Shown: in pieces, positions 36,995 to 45,965 of the stretch
Position numbering within the stretch: the stretch's first letter is position 1
Layout of the letters: every line of letters begins with the position of its first letter
Assembly: GCA_050014795.1 (NCBI GenBank)
Contig: JBEKCQ010000003.1
Location: 1 to 64,000, forward strand
From: JALHUF01 sp050014795
GTDB lineage: Bacteria; Acidobacteriota; Terriglobia; UBA7540
Direction of reading: 5' to 3'
Length of the DNA: 64,000 nucleotides
Notes under the pieces: generated by a model
The model's input: the letters and a program-made list of their open reading frames with translations, nothing else
The model's database searches: none
What the model was told of the DNA's origin: nothing
Made by a program: the position numbers and the translations under genes

Positions 36995-37075
36995 CCCTGC
37001 GCGTCGACTGCGTGAATCCCCGAGGGCCGGAGGTATGCGGCAGCCGCGTACTTCGAACCGAAGGAAGGAGCGGTT

Positions 37076-37600
37076 ATGAACTGGACAGAACTCCTGAAGG
37101 CGGAAATTCAGTCCACGTACACAATTACAGAAGTGTTGCTCGCTTTGGTGGGTGATGACACCCTGGGGTGGAAACCCTCCACGGGCAGCAGTTGGATGAC
37201 CACAGGCCAACTCCTCAAACACTTGACGCACGCCTGCGGCGCCCCTTTCAGAGGTTTTGTCACTGGTGACTGGGGGCTGCCTGAAGGCAAGGACATCAGC
37301 GAGGTCAAACCGGAAGAGGACCTTCCCCCTGCGGAGAAACTGCCAACCCTAGAAAGCGTCGCCGAGGCAAGACAACTGTTGCAGGAAGACAAGCAATTAG
37401 CCCTCGAGATGCTAGCAGCCAGTGGCGAAGAAAGGCTCGCGCACGAGATTGCGCCTGCCCCTTGGGATCCAACCGAGATGGTGCTGGGGCATCGCCTTCT
37501 CCAAATGATCGATCACCTGAAACAGCACAAGGGACAGCTCTTCTACTACCTGAAGCTTCAGGGGAAGCCGGTCAGCACTCACAACCTTTGGGGAATGTAA
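37076..37600 (+). CDS. DinB-family four-helix protein
   Basis: A 174-residue protein. The metal-binding His set of the DinB/YfiT fold is visible: 'QLLKHLTHACG' in helix 2, and 'MIDHLKQHKGQLFYYLKLQG' near the end with two spaced His. Members include thiol S-transferases (bacillithiol, mycothiol) and many uncharacterised proteins; the substrate is unknown. A good Shine-Dalgarno (AAGGAAGGAG) precedes the ATG. It stands alone on the plus strand, convergent with ftsZ. Confidence 0.85.
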   Translation: MNWTELLKAEIQSTYTITEVLLALVGDDTLGWKPSTGSSWMTTGQLLKHLTHACGAPFRGFVTGDWGLPEGKDISEVKPEEDLPPAEKLPTLESVAEARQLLQEDKQLALEMLAASGEERLAHEIAPAPWDPTEMVLGHRLLQMIDHLKQHKGQLFYYLKLQGKPVSTHNLWGM

Positions 37601-37630
37601 CTCTTAGATGGAGATCGCCATGCGGGTAGC

Positions 37631-37656
37631 CACGCTTGAGGCTTCTTCCAAGCGTG
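37631..37656 (+). terminator. Hairpin terminator between the DinB gene and ftsZ
   Basis: CACGCTTG, a 10-nt loop, and CAAGCGTG, followed by CGGTTTT. Placed between two convergent genes, it could end DinB transcription. Confidence 0.6.
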
Positions 37657-37690
37657 CGGTTTTACCTGGTCACAAAACCACTCCCCCACC

Positions 37691-38872
37691 TCAAGGTTGT
37701 TCCGGCTTCCGCCGCCGGATGAAAGCCGGCACGTCGAGATCGTCCTGAGGGATTTCCGAGGTGACATGAGTGGCGGCGGTCTCGATGGGGAGTTTCTCCT
37801 TCTTCAGCATCATGCTCTTCACGCTCTGCTGGGCAGTGCGGAGCGCCGGTGAGAGGCCCGCGGTGCGGGCGCGCATGCCGAGCTTGTCCGGCTTGATTCC
37901 GGTGGCGATTACCGTCACGCGCACCGCGTCTTTCATCTCCTCGTTGTGGACCGCGCCGAAGATGATGTTGGCGTTCTCGGCGGCAGCTTTCTGCACGATG
38001 GTCGAAGCCTCGTGCACCTCGTAAAGCGTAAGCTTGCTCGAGCCGGTGATGTTGAGCAGGATGCCCTGGGCGCCGTTGATGGAGGCGTCCTCGAGCAGCG
38101 GGCTGGCGATGGCCCGGTTGACGGCTTCCACGGCGCGGTTCTCGCCGCTCGCCTCGGCGGTACCCATCACCGCGTAACCCATGCCTTCCATGATGGTTTT
38201 GATGTCGGCAAAGTCGCGGTTGATGATGCCGGTGATGGTGATGATATCGGAGATGCCCTGCACGCCTTGGCGCAGGATGTCGTCGGCAATGCGAAAGGCC
38301 TCGAAGAAGCTCGTGCCCTTGTCCACGTACTGCATCAGGCGTTCGTTGGGGATGCAGATAACCGTGTCCACGGCCTCGCTCAGTTCGGCCAAGCCTTGCT
38401 CGGCCTGAACCATCCGCCGCTTGCCTTCGAAGGCGAAGGGCTTGGTCACCACGGCCACGGTGAGCGCCCCGAGTTCGCGCGCCAGCCCGGCGACGATGGG
38501 TGCGCCGCCGGTGCCCGTGCCTCCGCCCAGGCCGGAGGTGACGAACACCATGTCGGCGCCCTCCAGCGCATCAATGATCTTCTCGGTGTCTTCGAGCGCG
38601 GCGCGTCGGCCGATCTCAGGATTCGCGCCCGCGCCGAGCCCCTTGGTCAGTTTGGCACCAAGCTGTATCTTCACCGGCGCATGCGACGCCTTGAGCGCCT
38701 GCAAGTCGGTGTTGGCCACCATGAACTCCACGCCCTCGAGTTTGGCAGCAATCATGCGGTTCACGGCGTTCCCGCCGCCCCCGCCCACGCCGATCACCTT
38801 GATCTTGGCGCCATGACGCAGCTCCTCAGAAAAACCGACCCGGATGTTGCCGTTCGTTTCATCGTCCGCCAT
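37691..38872 (-). CDS. ftsZ: Cell division protein FtsZ
   Basis: A 393-residue tubulin-like GTPase. The N-terminus has 'IKVIGVGGGGGNAVNRMIAA', the GTP loop is 'TSGLGGGTGTGGAP', and the T7 loop includes 'IINRDFADIKTIM'. The C-terminal tail 'DDLDVPAFIRRRKP' is the peptide that binds FtsA and other tethers. FtsZ forms the contractile ring at midcell. ATG 38872 has AGGAG 6 nt upstream. It is the last gene of the dcw cluster, separated from ftsA by an inverted heptamer repeat. Confidence 0.98.
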   Translation of the reverse strand: MADDETNGNIRVGFSEELRHGAKIKVIGVGGGGGNAVNRMIAAKLEGVEFMVANTDLQALKASHAPVKIQLGAKLTKGLGAGANPEIGRRAALEDTEKIIDALEGADMVFVTSGLGGGTGTGGAPIVAGLARELGALTVAVVTKPFAFEGKRRMVQAEQGLAELSEAVDTVICIPNERLMQYVDKGTSFFEAFRIADDILRQGVQGISDIITITGIINRDFADIKTIMEGMGYAVMGTAEASGENRAVEAVNRAIASPLLEDASINGAQGILLNITGSSKLTLYEVHEASTIVQKAAAENANIIFGAVHNEEMKDAVRVTVIATGIKPDKLGMRARTAGLSPALRTAQQSVKSMMLKKEKLPIETAATHVTSEIPQDDLDVPAFIRRRKPEQP

Positions 38873-38889
38873 TGTCGCTCCTTGAAAGC

Positions 38890-38968
38890 AGTCGAAAGTC
38901 AAAAGTCGAAGGGCAAGAGCTGGAAGGCCAGCCGTGCGCATTTCACTTTTGACTTTCAACTTTCGACT
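38890..38968. repeat. Inverted heptamer tracts between ftsA and ftsZ
   Basis: Left half AGTCGAA, AGTCAAA, AGTCGAA, GGGCAAG (38890-38917). Right half TTTCACT, TTTGACT, TTCAACT, TTCGACT (38941-38968), close to the reverse complement of the left. A hairpin with a loop of about 25-30 nt is likely. Confidence 0.75.
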
Positions 38969-38971
38969 TCG

Positions 38972-40195
38972 TTACGCGCCCTTCCCGCGCAACGCGCCCC
39001 AAAGTCTCCCGGCCCAACTCTTGTCGCCGGCGTCGCGCAGCAGGCGCAGGCGATTTCCGTAAGTCACCAGACCCACTACAGTGGCAAAGGCCGGGTCAGG
39101 GAGGATTTCTCCCATCCTTGCCAGCCCGGCGGGCCGGCCCAAGCGCACCGGAAGCCCCAACTCCTGTTCCGCTAGGGACGTCAGACCTCCCAGATTTGCT
39201 CCGCCGCCGGTGAGCACGACGCCGGCTCCCAGTTGCTTTTCAAATCCCGAACGCGCCAGTTCCGCGTGCAGAAGCTCGAGCAGTTCCAGGGTGCGCGGCT
39301 CGATGATCTCGCTCAGCGTAGTGTAGCTGACCACGCGCGTGGGACGTTCGCCGACACTCGGCACTTCCAGCGGCGTGTCCACGGATTGCGCGGGGTCGCG
39401 GTCACCCCAGAGGCGCTTCATCTTCTCGGCTTCCGGGATGGGGGTACGCAGCCCCACGGCAATGTCGTTGGTGAAATGCTCGCCACCCACCACGATCACG
39501 GCCGTGTAGCGCACCGTCCCATGATGAAAGATGATGAGCTCGGACGATCCGCCGCCGATATCCAGCAGCGCCACACCCAGTTCGCGCTCATCCTCGCTCA
39601 GGCAGGCCCAGGCAGAAGCCAGTGCCTCATAGATGGTTCCACTGTCGGGGACTTTGATTCCCGCACGGTTGGCCGCCGTCACCACATTCTGCCAGGACGT
39701 GGTCGAGGCCGTGATGAGGTGGACATTCACTTCCAGGCACTTTCCGGTCATGCCCAGGGGGTCGCGAATGCCATCCTGGGAATCGAGCAAGTATTCCTGG
39801 CGCAACGCGTCGATCAGCTCGCGGTCCGGCGGCAGCGAGATGCTCTTCGCCGTCTGAAACGCCTTGACCTTGTCTTCCACGGTCACTTCGCGGCTGTGAT
39901 TGCCCAGGGTCAACGCGCCGCGCGAGTTCACTCCCTTGACGTGCGCGCCCCCCACCCCCAGGTAGGCCCATTCGAACGAAACCTTGGCTTCAGCCTCCGC
40001 AGCTTCCACGGCCTTCTTGATGGCGAGCACCGCCGAATCGAGGTTGACGATCATGCCCTTGCGCCAGCCCCGCGATTCCGCCACGCCCCAGCCTGCCACT
40101 TCCAGTTTGCCCTCCTCGCCGCGGCAGCAGGCCAACGCGCAGGTCTTGGTGGTCCCGAGGTCGAGCCCGAAAATGTACCGGTCCTTGTGCGCCAC
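38972..40195 (-). CDS. ftsA: Cell division protein FtsA
   Basis: A 407-residue actin-fold ATPase. Phosphate-1 motif 'IFGLDLGTTKTCALACC', phosphate-2 'GVALLDIGGGSSELIIF', adenosine loop 'GVVLTGGGANLGGL'. The SHS2 (1c) domain lies at about 85-170. It ends with a helix containing 'SWAGRLWGALRGKGA', which may be the amphipathic membrane-targeting helix. FtsA links FtsZ to the inner membrane. It starts 7 nt after ftsQ ends. Confidence 0.97.
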   Translation of the reverse strand: MAHKDRYIFGLDLGTTKTCALACCRGEEGKLEVAGWGVAESRGWRKGMIVNLDSAVLAIKKAVEAAEAEAKVSFEWAYLGVGGAHVKGVNSRGALTLGNHSREVTVEDKVKAFQTAKSISLPPDRELIDALRQEYLLDSQDGIRDPLGMTGKCLEVNVHLITASTTSWQNVVTAANRAGIKVPDSGTIYEALASAWACLSEDERELGVALLDIGGGSSELIIFHHGTVRYTAVIVVGGEHFTNDIAVGLRTPIPEAEKMKRLWGDRDPAQSVDTPLEVPSVGERPTRVVSYTTLSEIIEPRTLELLELLHAELARSGFEKQLGAGVVLTGGGANLGGLTSLAEQELGLPVRLGRPAGLARMGEILPDPAFATVVGLVTYGNRLRLLRDAGDKSWAGRLWGALRGKGA

Positions 40196-40202
40196 TAGAC
40201 TC

Positions 40203-41132
40203 CTATTCCTTCTGCCCCGCCGGCGGAGCGGGAGCGCCGGCGTTCGGGGATCCCGTCGTCTGCGGATTCACTACCACCTGGTTACGATAACGCAAGTCAA
40301 CGGAGTCGATCTTGGCGTTAGTCCTCTGCATCTCCGGCAGCAGGGTAAGAAAATTGTGAAACCGCTCGCGGAAGTTCTCGTGGCCGAAGTGCACCTGGAG
40401 ACTTTCGCGCCCCTGCACCAGAACTGCCTTGAGATCGTCGGCGTCGGCCAGATCGACTTCGGAAACCAGCCAACCGGAGGCCGGCGCATCACTTGAGACG
40501 TCTCGCGTGAATTCCTGGTAGAGCGCCAGACGCGCCCGGCGCTCGTCCGCACCACCGGCGGCGTCCAGCCCTGCCAGCACGGGGAAATCGAACGAAGCCC
40601 GCTCGGGTTTGTCGAGGAGCATGCCTTCGCCGTCCACGAGTTTGACGCGCCCGTCCACGTTCACGAAAGCCACGGGAGTGCGTTCCACGACGCTCACCGC
40701 CAGGCGGTGCGGATACGCCCGGCTCAGCGTGGCGGACCGTACCCAGGGAAGGGATTCTACCTGTTTCTTTTTCTCGTCGAGCGACAAGCGGAAAACATTG
40801 AGGCCACTCGCCAGTTTGCCACTCGTCGGGAAGCCGAGCACGTTCAAAACCTCTTCCCGGGATACATAATGATTCCCGGTCAGCACGATGTCTTCGGCAG
40901 AAGTCAACATAAACCGGGGCGAGGTCAGCCCGAAACCCGCCAGGCGATAGGCCACGTAACCCAGAGGCGGAAGCACCAGAACAGCCAACAGCGTCCAGCG
41001 CAGCAAGCGCCGTACTCGCCCGAGCCGGCCATGCCGCACCGGCACTACCTTCTGGCGTCGGCGGAATGGCGATTCCTCTTCCGCGTCAAGCTCTCCCGGC
41101 AGCGGGATTTCGTCAGGGTCCTCGATGGCCAT
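40203..41132 (-). CDS. ftsQ: Cell division protein FtsQ/DivIB
   Basis: A 309-residue protein. A charged cytosolic start with 'RRLLRWTLLAVLVLPPLGYV' as the single membrane segment, then a POTRA domain ('FMLTSAEDIVLTGNHYVSRE') and the FtsQ domain ('LPWVRSATLSRAYPHRLAVS', then 'RTPVAFVNVDGRVKLVDGEG'). It links early and late division proteins with FtsL/FtsB in the periplasm. The gene order murB-ftsQ lacks the ddl gene often found between them. Confidence 0.93.
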   Translation of the reverse strand: MAIEDPDEIPLPGELDAEEESPFRRRQKVVPVRHGRLGRVRRLLRWTLLAVLVLPPLGYVAYRLAGFGLTSPRFMLTSAEDIVLTGNHYVSREEVLNVLGFPTSGKLASGLNVFRLSLDEKKKQVESLPWVRSATLSRAYPHRLAVSVVERTPVAFVNVDGRVKLVDGEGMLLDKPERASFDFPVLAGLDAAGGADERRARLALYQEFTRDVSSDAPASGWLVSEVDLADADDLKAVLVQGRESLQVHFGHENFRERFHNFLTLLPEMQRTNAKIDSVDLRYRNQVVVNPQTTGSPNAGAPAPPAGQKE

Positions 41133-41140
41133 CTTTCCGA

Positions 41141-41239
41141 GTTCACAGTCAGCAGTTCACAGTTAGCAATTCCGAACCCAGGAATGGAGCCTTTTGCCTC
41201 GTGGCTTTCAACTTTCGACTTTCAACTCTTGACTGTCAA
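41141..41239. repeat. Two heptamer tracts between ftsQ and murB
   Basis: GTTCACA, GTCAGCA, GTTCACA, GTTAGCA (41141-41168), and CTTTCAA, CTTTCGA, CTTTCAA, CTCTTGA, CTGTCAA (41205-41239). The second run ends exactly at the murB stop codon. Confidence 0.7.
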
Positions 41240-42154
41240 CTACTTCCTCCACACAATCACTTCCTCTTCCAGCTCAACGCCGTACGCCTTGAGCACTCGT
41301 TCCCGAATCAAATCCATCAGCTTGAAGATATCTGCCGCTGTCGCCTGGTAGCGGTTGACAATGAAATTCGCGTGCCGCTCCGAGATGACTGCCCCACCCA
41401 CGCGCGTGCCTTTCAGTCCGAGTTCATCAATCATCTTGCCTGCAGAATGCGCCGATGGGTTCTTGAAGATGCAGCCTGCGCTTTTTTCGTTGATGGGTTG
41501 CGAGGCCCGTCGCTTCTGATTGCACTCCTTGATCTTCTCCAGGATCTCGGCATAGGGTCGCTCCGGCAACTCGAGCGTGGCCCAGAGCAGGACGTCGTCG
41601 ACCGCAAGGCCGGACTGTCGATATTCGAAACGCAGGTTCTCGGTCCGCAAGACTTCGACGTATCCAGTCGCGCCGCGATAAAGCGTGACCGCGCGCACCA
41701 CGTCGCCGATCTGTGTTCCGTAAGCGCCCGCGTTCATCCACAGCGCGCCGCCTACCGTTCCCGGGATGCCGACCAACCCTTCCATGCCTCCCAAGTTTTG
41801 TTTGGCGCATTCTGTCACGGTCGTGCCCAAGAGGGCCGCAGAGGGAACTACGACGCGGCGACCGTCGAACTTCAAGCCATCAGGTTCACGCGCCAGTTGC
41901 AGCACCACGTCGTCGAGACCCTCGTCCGCGACGAGCAGGTTCGTGCCACCGCCCAGCAGGCGCCAGGTGACGCCGCGTCGCCGGAAATACTCCCCCAACT
42001 CGGGAAGGCGCCGAGTCTCACGCAGGCACACCAAATCGGCGTGCCCTCCCACACCCAACGAGGTATGCACGCTGAGCGGCTCGGCAGGGAGCCACTGGGC
42101 GCCCAAGGCGGCCAACTGTTCCGCAATCCCGGTCTCGCGCGAGAGGAATGACAT
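41240..42154 (-). CDS. murB: UDP-N-acetylenolpyruvoylglucosamine reductase
   Basis: A 304-residue FAD enzyme. FAD-binding 'LLGGGTNLLVADEGLDDVVL' and 'GIPGTVGGALWMNAGAYG', then 'YRQSGLAVDDVLLWATLELP', and Ser/Glu catalytic region 'SAGCIFKNPSAHSAGKMIDE', typical of type I MurB. It reduces UDP-GlcNAc-enolpyruvate to UDP-MurNAc in the cytosol. ATG 42154 has AAAGG upstream; a TTG 8 codons earlier is less likely. It is closely spaced after murC. Confidence 0.96.
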   Translation of the reverse strand: MSFLSRETGIAEQLAALGAQWLPAEPLSVHTSLGVGGHADLVCLRETRRLPELGEYFRRRGVTWRLLGGGTNLLVADEGLDDVVLQLAREPDGLKFDGRRVVVPSAALLGTTVTECAKQNLGGMEGLVGIPGTVGGALWMNAGAYGTQIGDVVRAVTLYRGATGYVEVLRTENLRFEYRQSGLAVDDVLLWATLELPERPYAEILEKIKECNQKRRASQPINEKSAGCIFKNPSAHSAGKMIDELGLKGTRVGGAVISERHANFIVNRYQATAADIFKLMDLIRERVLKAYGVELEEEVIVWRK

Positions 42155-42180
42155 CAGACCTTTGCCAATTTCCCACAACG

Positions 42181-43590
42181 CTAGCGGGTCTGCCCCACCC
42201 CGGACGGGCCAGTGCCGCGCATCGCTTCACCCAGCGCTTCCGCCACCTTCCAGACGCTTCCCGCGCCCACCGTCAAGATAAGGTCGCCCGGCCGAGCCTC
42301 CGCCAGGACTTCCCGGATGACGGCTTGTTCCGAAGCGGCGTAGCGGGCACGGTCGAATCCCAACTCACGCATGCGCTCGACCAACCGCGCGGAAGTGATA
42401 CCGGGAATAGGCGGTTCGCTGGCCGGGTAGATGTCCAGCACGTAAACCCGTTCGCAGCCGTCGAAGCAGCGCGCGAAATCGTCCATCAGGAACTTGGTGC
42501 GCGTGTAACGGTGGGGTTGAAAAATCGCCCAGATACGCCGGGCGGCGCGCAGCCGCGCCGCATCCATCACGGCGCGAATTTCCGCCGGGTGATGGCCGTA
42601 GTCGTCCACCACTGTGATCCCGTTCCGCTGCGCCTTCACCTGGAACCGGCGGTCCACACCCCGGAAGCGTTCCAGGCCCTGGCGGATCTGTTCCTCGGTG
42701 AGTTCCAGCTCCACACCCACAGCAATGGCCGCGAGTGCATTCTGCACGTTGTGCCGACCGGAAACGTGCAGCGCAAAACGCCCCAGCGGCTTACCCTTCA
42801 CGCTCGCCTCGAAGCTGGAGCCGATCGAGTGCAGTTCGACGGCTCCAGCCGCCACATCGGCGCCCGGCTCAATCCCGTACGTCACCACTCGACGCCGAAT
42901 CTGCGGGAGAAGACTTCGGAATTCTTTTCCCCAAGGAGAGTCCGTGCAGGCGATGATGGCGCCATAGAACGGCACCTTGTTCATGAAAGACACGAAGGCG
43001 GAAGCGATCTCGTCCAGGTCGCGGTAGTGATCGAGGTGTTCGCGATCGATGTTGGTGACCACGGCGAGCGTGGGCGAGAGGTAAAGAAACGAGCGGTCGC
43101 TCTCGTCGGCCTCGACTACCATCAGTTCGCCCTTGCCCAGCCGGGCACTCGAGCCGAAAGTGTCCAGCCGGCCGCCGATGACCGCCGTGGGGTCCAGATT
43201 CGCCTCGGCCAGCATCACCGCAATCATCGAGGTCACGGTCGTCTTGCCGTGGGCGCCCGCCACTGCCACGTTGAACTTCAGCCGCATCAACTCGGCCAGC
43301 ATCTCAGCGCGCGGAATCACGGGGATCTGCAGGCGCCTGGCCTCTACGACCTCCGGATTGTCCGGAGCAACTGCCGTGGACGTGACCACCACCTGTGCGC
43401 CGTAGACGTTGGCCGCCGCGTGCCCCTCGGAAACCCGCCCGCCCAGCCCCGCCAGCCTCTCAGTCACCGGCGTGGCTTTGAGGTCGGAGCCCGTAACCGT
43501 GTAACCCAGGTTGAGCAACACCTCTGCGATGCCGCTCATCCCGATGCCGCCGATGCCCACGAAATGTATGTTGCGAATCTTGCCCAACAT
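42181..43590 (-). CDS. murC: UDP-N-acetylmuramate--L-alanine ligase
   Basis: A 469-residue Mur ligase. N-terminal 'IHFVGIGGIGMSGIAEVLLN', ATP loop 'AVAGAHGKTTVTSMIAVML', 'VVTNIDREHLDHYRDLDEIA' in the middle, 'VSGRHNVQNALAAIAV', and 'VVDDYGHHPAEIRAVMDAAR' near the C-domain. It adds L-Ala to UDP-MurNAc with ATP. All three domains are complete. Its start is 20 nt after murG ends, with a heptamer tract between and partly inside murG. Confidence 0.98.
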   Translation of the reverse strand: MLGKIRNIHFVGIGGIGMSGIAEVLLNLGYTVTGSDLKATPVTERLAGLGGRVSEGHAAANVYGAQVVVTSTAVAPDNPEVVEARRLQIPVIPRAEMLAELMRLKFNVAVAGAHGKTTVTSMIAVMLAEANLDPTAVIGGRLDTFGSSARLGKGELMVVEADESDRSFLYLSPTLAVVTNIDREHLDHYRDLDEIASAFVSFMNKVPFYGAIIACTDSPWGKEFRSLLPQIRRRVVTYGIEPGADVAAGAVELHSIGSSFEASVKGKPLGRFALHVSGRHNVQNALAAIAVGVELELTEEQIRQGLERFRGVDRRFQVKAQRNGITVVDDYGHHPAEIRAVMDAARLRAARRIWAIFQPHRYTRTKFLMDDFARCFDGCERVYVLDIYPASEPPIPGITSARLVERMRELGFDRARYAASEQAVIREVLAEARPGDLILTVGAGSVWKVAEALGEAMRGTGPSGVGQTR

Positions 43591-43599
43591 AAGAAACCA

Positions 43600-43662
43600 G
43601 GAGTCAGAAGTCAGGAGTCAGAATTTGCGGTCCGTCGTCCATTGCTTGCCGTTCGTCGTATT
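43600..43662. repeat. Heptamer tract overlapping the murG 3' end
   Basis: GGAGTCA, GAAGTCA, GGAGTCA, GAATTTG, then CGGTCCG, TCGTCCA, TTGCTTG, CCGTTCG, TCGTATT, all in one 7-nt register. The last ~17 codons of murG lie in it, giving a low-complexity tail. Confidence 0.65.
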
Positions 43663-44774
43663 CCGCCCAGTTCCTCAACCAAGTCCGCGATCTGTGCTGC
43701 GGCGTCCGGTCGAGCGAGACGTCTGGCAGCCTGCTCCATTTCTACCAGGCGGCGCGGCTCACCAAGCAAGTCCCGGAGTTCAGTGACCAGGCGCTGCGGC
43801 GTTAGCTCCGCCTGTTGGATGACGCTCGCGGCGCCGGCGCGCTCCATCGCCCTGGCATTCTCCAGTTGGTGCTGGTCCGTGGCGCCCGGAAACGGAATGA
43901 GCAGAGCGGCCTTCCCTGCCACCGCGAGTTCCGCAACCGCAGTGGCACCCGCGCGGGAAACGATCAAATCGGCCCGCGCGAAAGCCTCCGGAACGTTTTC
44001 GATGAAGGCGTGGACCTCGGCCGTAAGCCCTCGTTCCTGATACGCCTGCCGCACGGCATTATAGTCGCGATCGCCCGTCTGGTGGATGAATCTCATTCGC
44101 TCGGGGTCCTTCGCCAGCAACGGCAGGCTCTTCACAACACATTCATTGATGGCCACCGATCCCTGGCTGCCACCCAGAACCAAAACCGTGAAGGGAGGAA
44201 CGTGCTCCTTGCACGGGACGAAACTGAACGCCTTACGAACCGCATGTCCCGTCAGGCGTCCCTTGGCGCCGTACAGGTTTGCAGTCTCCTCGAACGCCAC
44301 GGCAGCCAGCCGAACCACTGGGGTCAAGACGCGGTTCGTAAAGCCCGGCACGGCGTTCGGCTCGATCAGCAAGGTTGGAATATCCTTGAGGGCGGCTTCG
44401 AGCATGGCCGGCCCCGCCAGGTAGCCGCCTATGCCCACGACAACGTCCGGTCGAAGGTCCCGTATGACCAGCGCGGTCTCGAGGGCGCTTCTCGGCAACA
44501 CAAGCAAGTTGCGCAGCTTTCGCCAGCCGCCAATTCCTTTCAGCCCCGCAGCGGCAACTGTCCGCAAAGGAAAGCCCGCAGCGGGGATCAAGCGGGCTTC
44601 GAGACCGCGTCCCGTACCTAGGAAGAGGATCTCGCAGGCTTTTCCCCCCGGCTGGCGATGCTGGGAGCGCTCCCGGAGTTCCTCCGCGACGGCCAACGCC
44701 GGGAAGATGTGGCCGCCCGTTCCCCCAGCCACCATCAGCACGCGCAGAGGCCTGACCTCCTCGCCCGGACGCAT
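43611..44774 (-). CDS. murG: UDP-GlcNAc:undecaprenyl-PP-MurNAc-pentapeptide transferase MurG
   Basis: A 387-residue GT28 glycosyltransferase. Glycine-rich loops 'VLMVAGGTGGHIFPALAVAE' and 'VLVLGGSQGSVAINECVV', with 'SRAGATAVAELAVAGKAALL' and 'IPFPGATDQHQLENARAM' for the UDP-GlcNAc site. It makes lipid II on the inner face of the membrane. ATG 44774 is chosen; a TTG at 44858 would add 28 residues and lie close behind ftsW. The C-terminal tail is encoded by heptamer repeats, so it is probably unconserved. Confidence 0.95.
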   Translation of the reverse strand: MRPGEEVRPLRVLMVAGGTGGHIFPALAVAEELRERSQHRQPGGKACEILFLGTGRGLEARLIPAAGFPLRTVAAAGLKGIGGWRKLRNLLVLPRSALETALVIRDLRPDVVVGIGGYLAGPAMLEAALKDIPTLLIEPNAVPGFTNRVLTPVVRLAAVAFEETANLYGAKGRLTGHAVRKAFSFVPCKEHVPPFTVLVLGGSQGSVAINECVVKSLPLLAKDPERMRFIHQTGDRDYNAVRQAYQERGLTAEVHAFIENVPEAFARADLIVSRAGATAVAELAVAGKAALLIPFPGATDQHQLENARAMERAGAASVIQQAELTPQRLVTELRDLLGEPRRLVEMEQAARRLARPDAAAQIADLVEELGGIRRTASNGRRTANSDS

Positions 44775-44866
44775 GCCGCCTCTGCCTGCATCAGGCCTAT
44801 CCGCCTCGACCGGCGCGTTCCCGCCCGTCGCTTCGATCTGTGCCCCCAGCGCTTCCAACGATCCGC

Positions 44867-45958
44867 CTAACTGGAGTGTTGAGAAATGTTCAGCAAGATG
44901 CCCACGGCGGTCAGGCTCATCAAGAGTGACGACCCGCCGTAGCTGATGAACGGCAGCGGGATTCCCTTCGTCGGGAGCAAGCCCAGCACTACGCTGACGT
45001 TCACCAAGGCTTGGCCCACCAGCATGACCGTCAGCCCAACAGCCAGCAACCTCCCGAACTCGTCTGCGCAGCCACTCGCTGCCCGTAGTCCTCGCCAGAG
45101 GATTACAGCGAACAACCCCAGCACCAGCAACGCCCCGATAAAGCCCAGTTCTTCGCTGACGACTGCAAAGATGAAATCCGTGTGCGGCTCGGGCAGATAG
45201 AAAAGCTTCTGCTTGCCTTCCATCAAACCCATCCCGCCAATCCCCCCGGTGCCCACGGCAATGAACGACTGGATGATCTGGAAGCCCTTTCCCAGCGGGT
45301 CCGAATAAGGGTCCAAAAACGCCAGCCAGCGCCGGTAGCGATAACCGGAGTGGAAAACCAGCAAATACAGGACGGGAACGGCCGCGAGCGTCCCACCTGC
45401 GAAATAGACCAGCCGTAGTCCGGCAGCGAACAACATTGCCGCCACAATGAGCACGAGCGCCAGGGAGGTCCCGAGGTCCGGCTCTGCCACCACCAAGGCC
45501 ATACTTACCCCGGAGACCAGCCCGATCGGCAGCAAGGTATACTTCCAGTCATTCACCGCGCCCTGACGAAGACAGAGAAAATAGGCCAGGAAAACCACCA
45601 GGACGATCTTGGAGAGCTCCGAAGGTTGGAAGTTGGCCGCCCCTACGTGCAGCCAGCGATGGGCGTTGTGGCTGCGGTCGGCAAAGAGCACGACCACCAA
45701 TAGAATGAATTGCAGCCCCAGCGCAGGAAAAATCACGCGAGGATTTGCCAGGCGCCGGTAGTCCAGATGCATCGCCCCGACCATCACCGCCAGGCCGATC
45801 CCCGCCCAGACGAGCTGCCGCAGCAGGAAATGGTAGCTGCTCCCGAACTGCTGAGAAGCCAGCACCGCCGAGGCGCTGAAAACCATGAGAGCCCCGAACA
45901 GGACCAGGACCACGACCGCTGCGAATAGAATCCGATCGGATTCGAGTTGTCGGGCCAT
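44867..45958 (-). CDS. ftsW: Lipid II polymerase FtsW (SEDS family)
   Basis: A 363-residue membrane protein with about ten helices. SEDS marks: 'ALMVFSASAVLASQQFGSSY', 'GAANFQPSELSKIVLVVFLA', 'VVAEPDLGTSLALVLIVAAM', 'FIFAVVSEELGFIGALLVLG' and 'PTKGIPLPFISYGGSSLLM'. It polymerises glycan strands with its partner FtsI at the septum. It starts 8 nt after the end of the MurD C-terminal frame, showing that frame is translated into the operon. Confidence 0.96.
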   Translation of the reverse strand: MARQLESDRILFAAVVVLVLFGALMVFSASAVLASQQFGSSYHFLLRQLVWAGIGLAVMVGAMHLDYRRLANPRVIFPALGLQFILLVVVLFADRSHNAHRWLHVGAANFQPSELSKIVLVVFLAYFLCLRQGAVNDWKYTLLPIGLVSGVSMALVVAEPDLGTSLALVLIVAAMLFAAGLRLVYFAGGTLAAVPVLYLLVFHSGYRYRRWLAFLDPYSDPLGKGFQIIQSFIAVGTGGIGGMGLMEGKQKLFYLPEPHTDFIFAVVSEELGFIGALLVLGLFAVILWRGLRAASGCADEFGRLLAVGLTVMLVGQALVNVSVVLGLLPTKGIPLPFISYGGSSLLMSLTAVGILLNISQHSS

Positions 45959-45965
45959 GCGCTTC

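Noticed and set aside
42148..44040. 630-codon open frame on the plus strand across murC and murG
   Set aside because: Antisense shadow in high-GC DNA; the minus strand has well-conserved Mur proteins.
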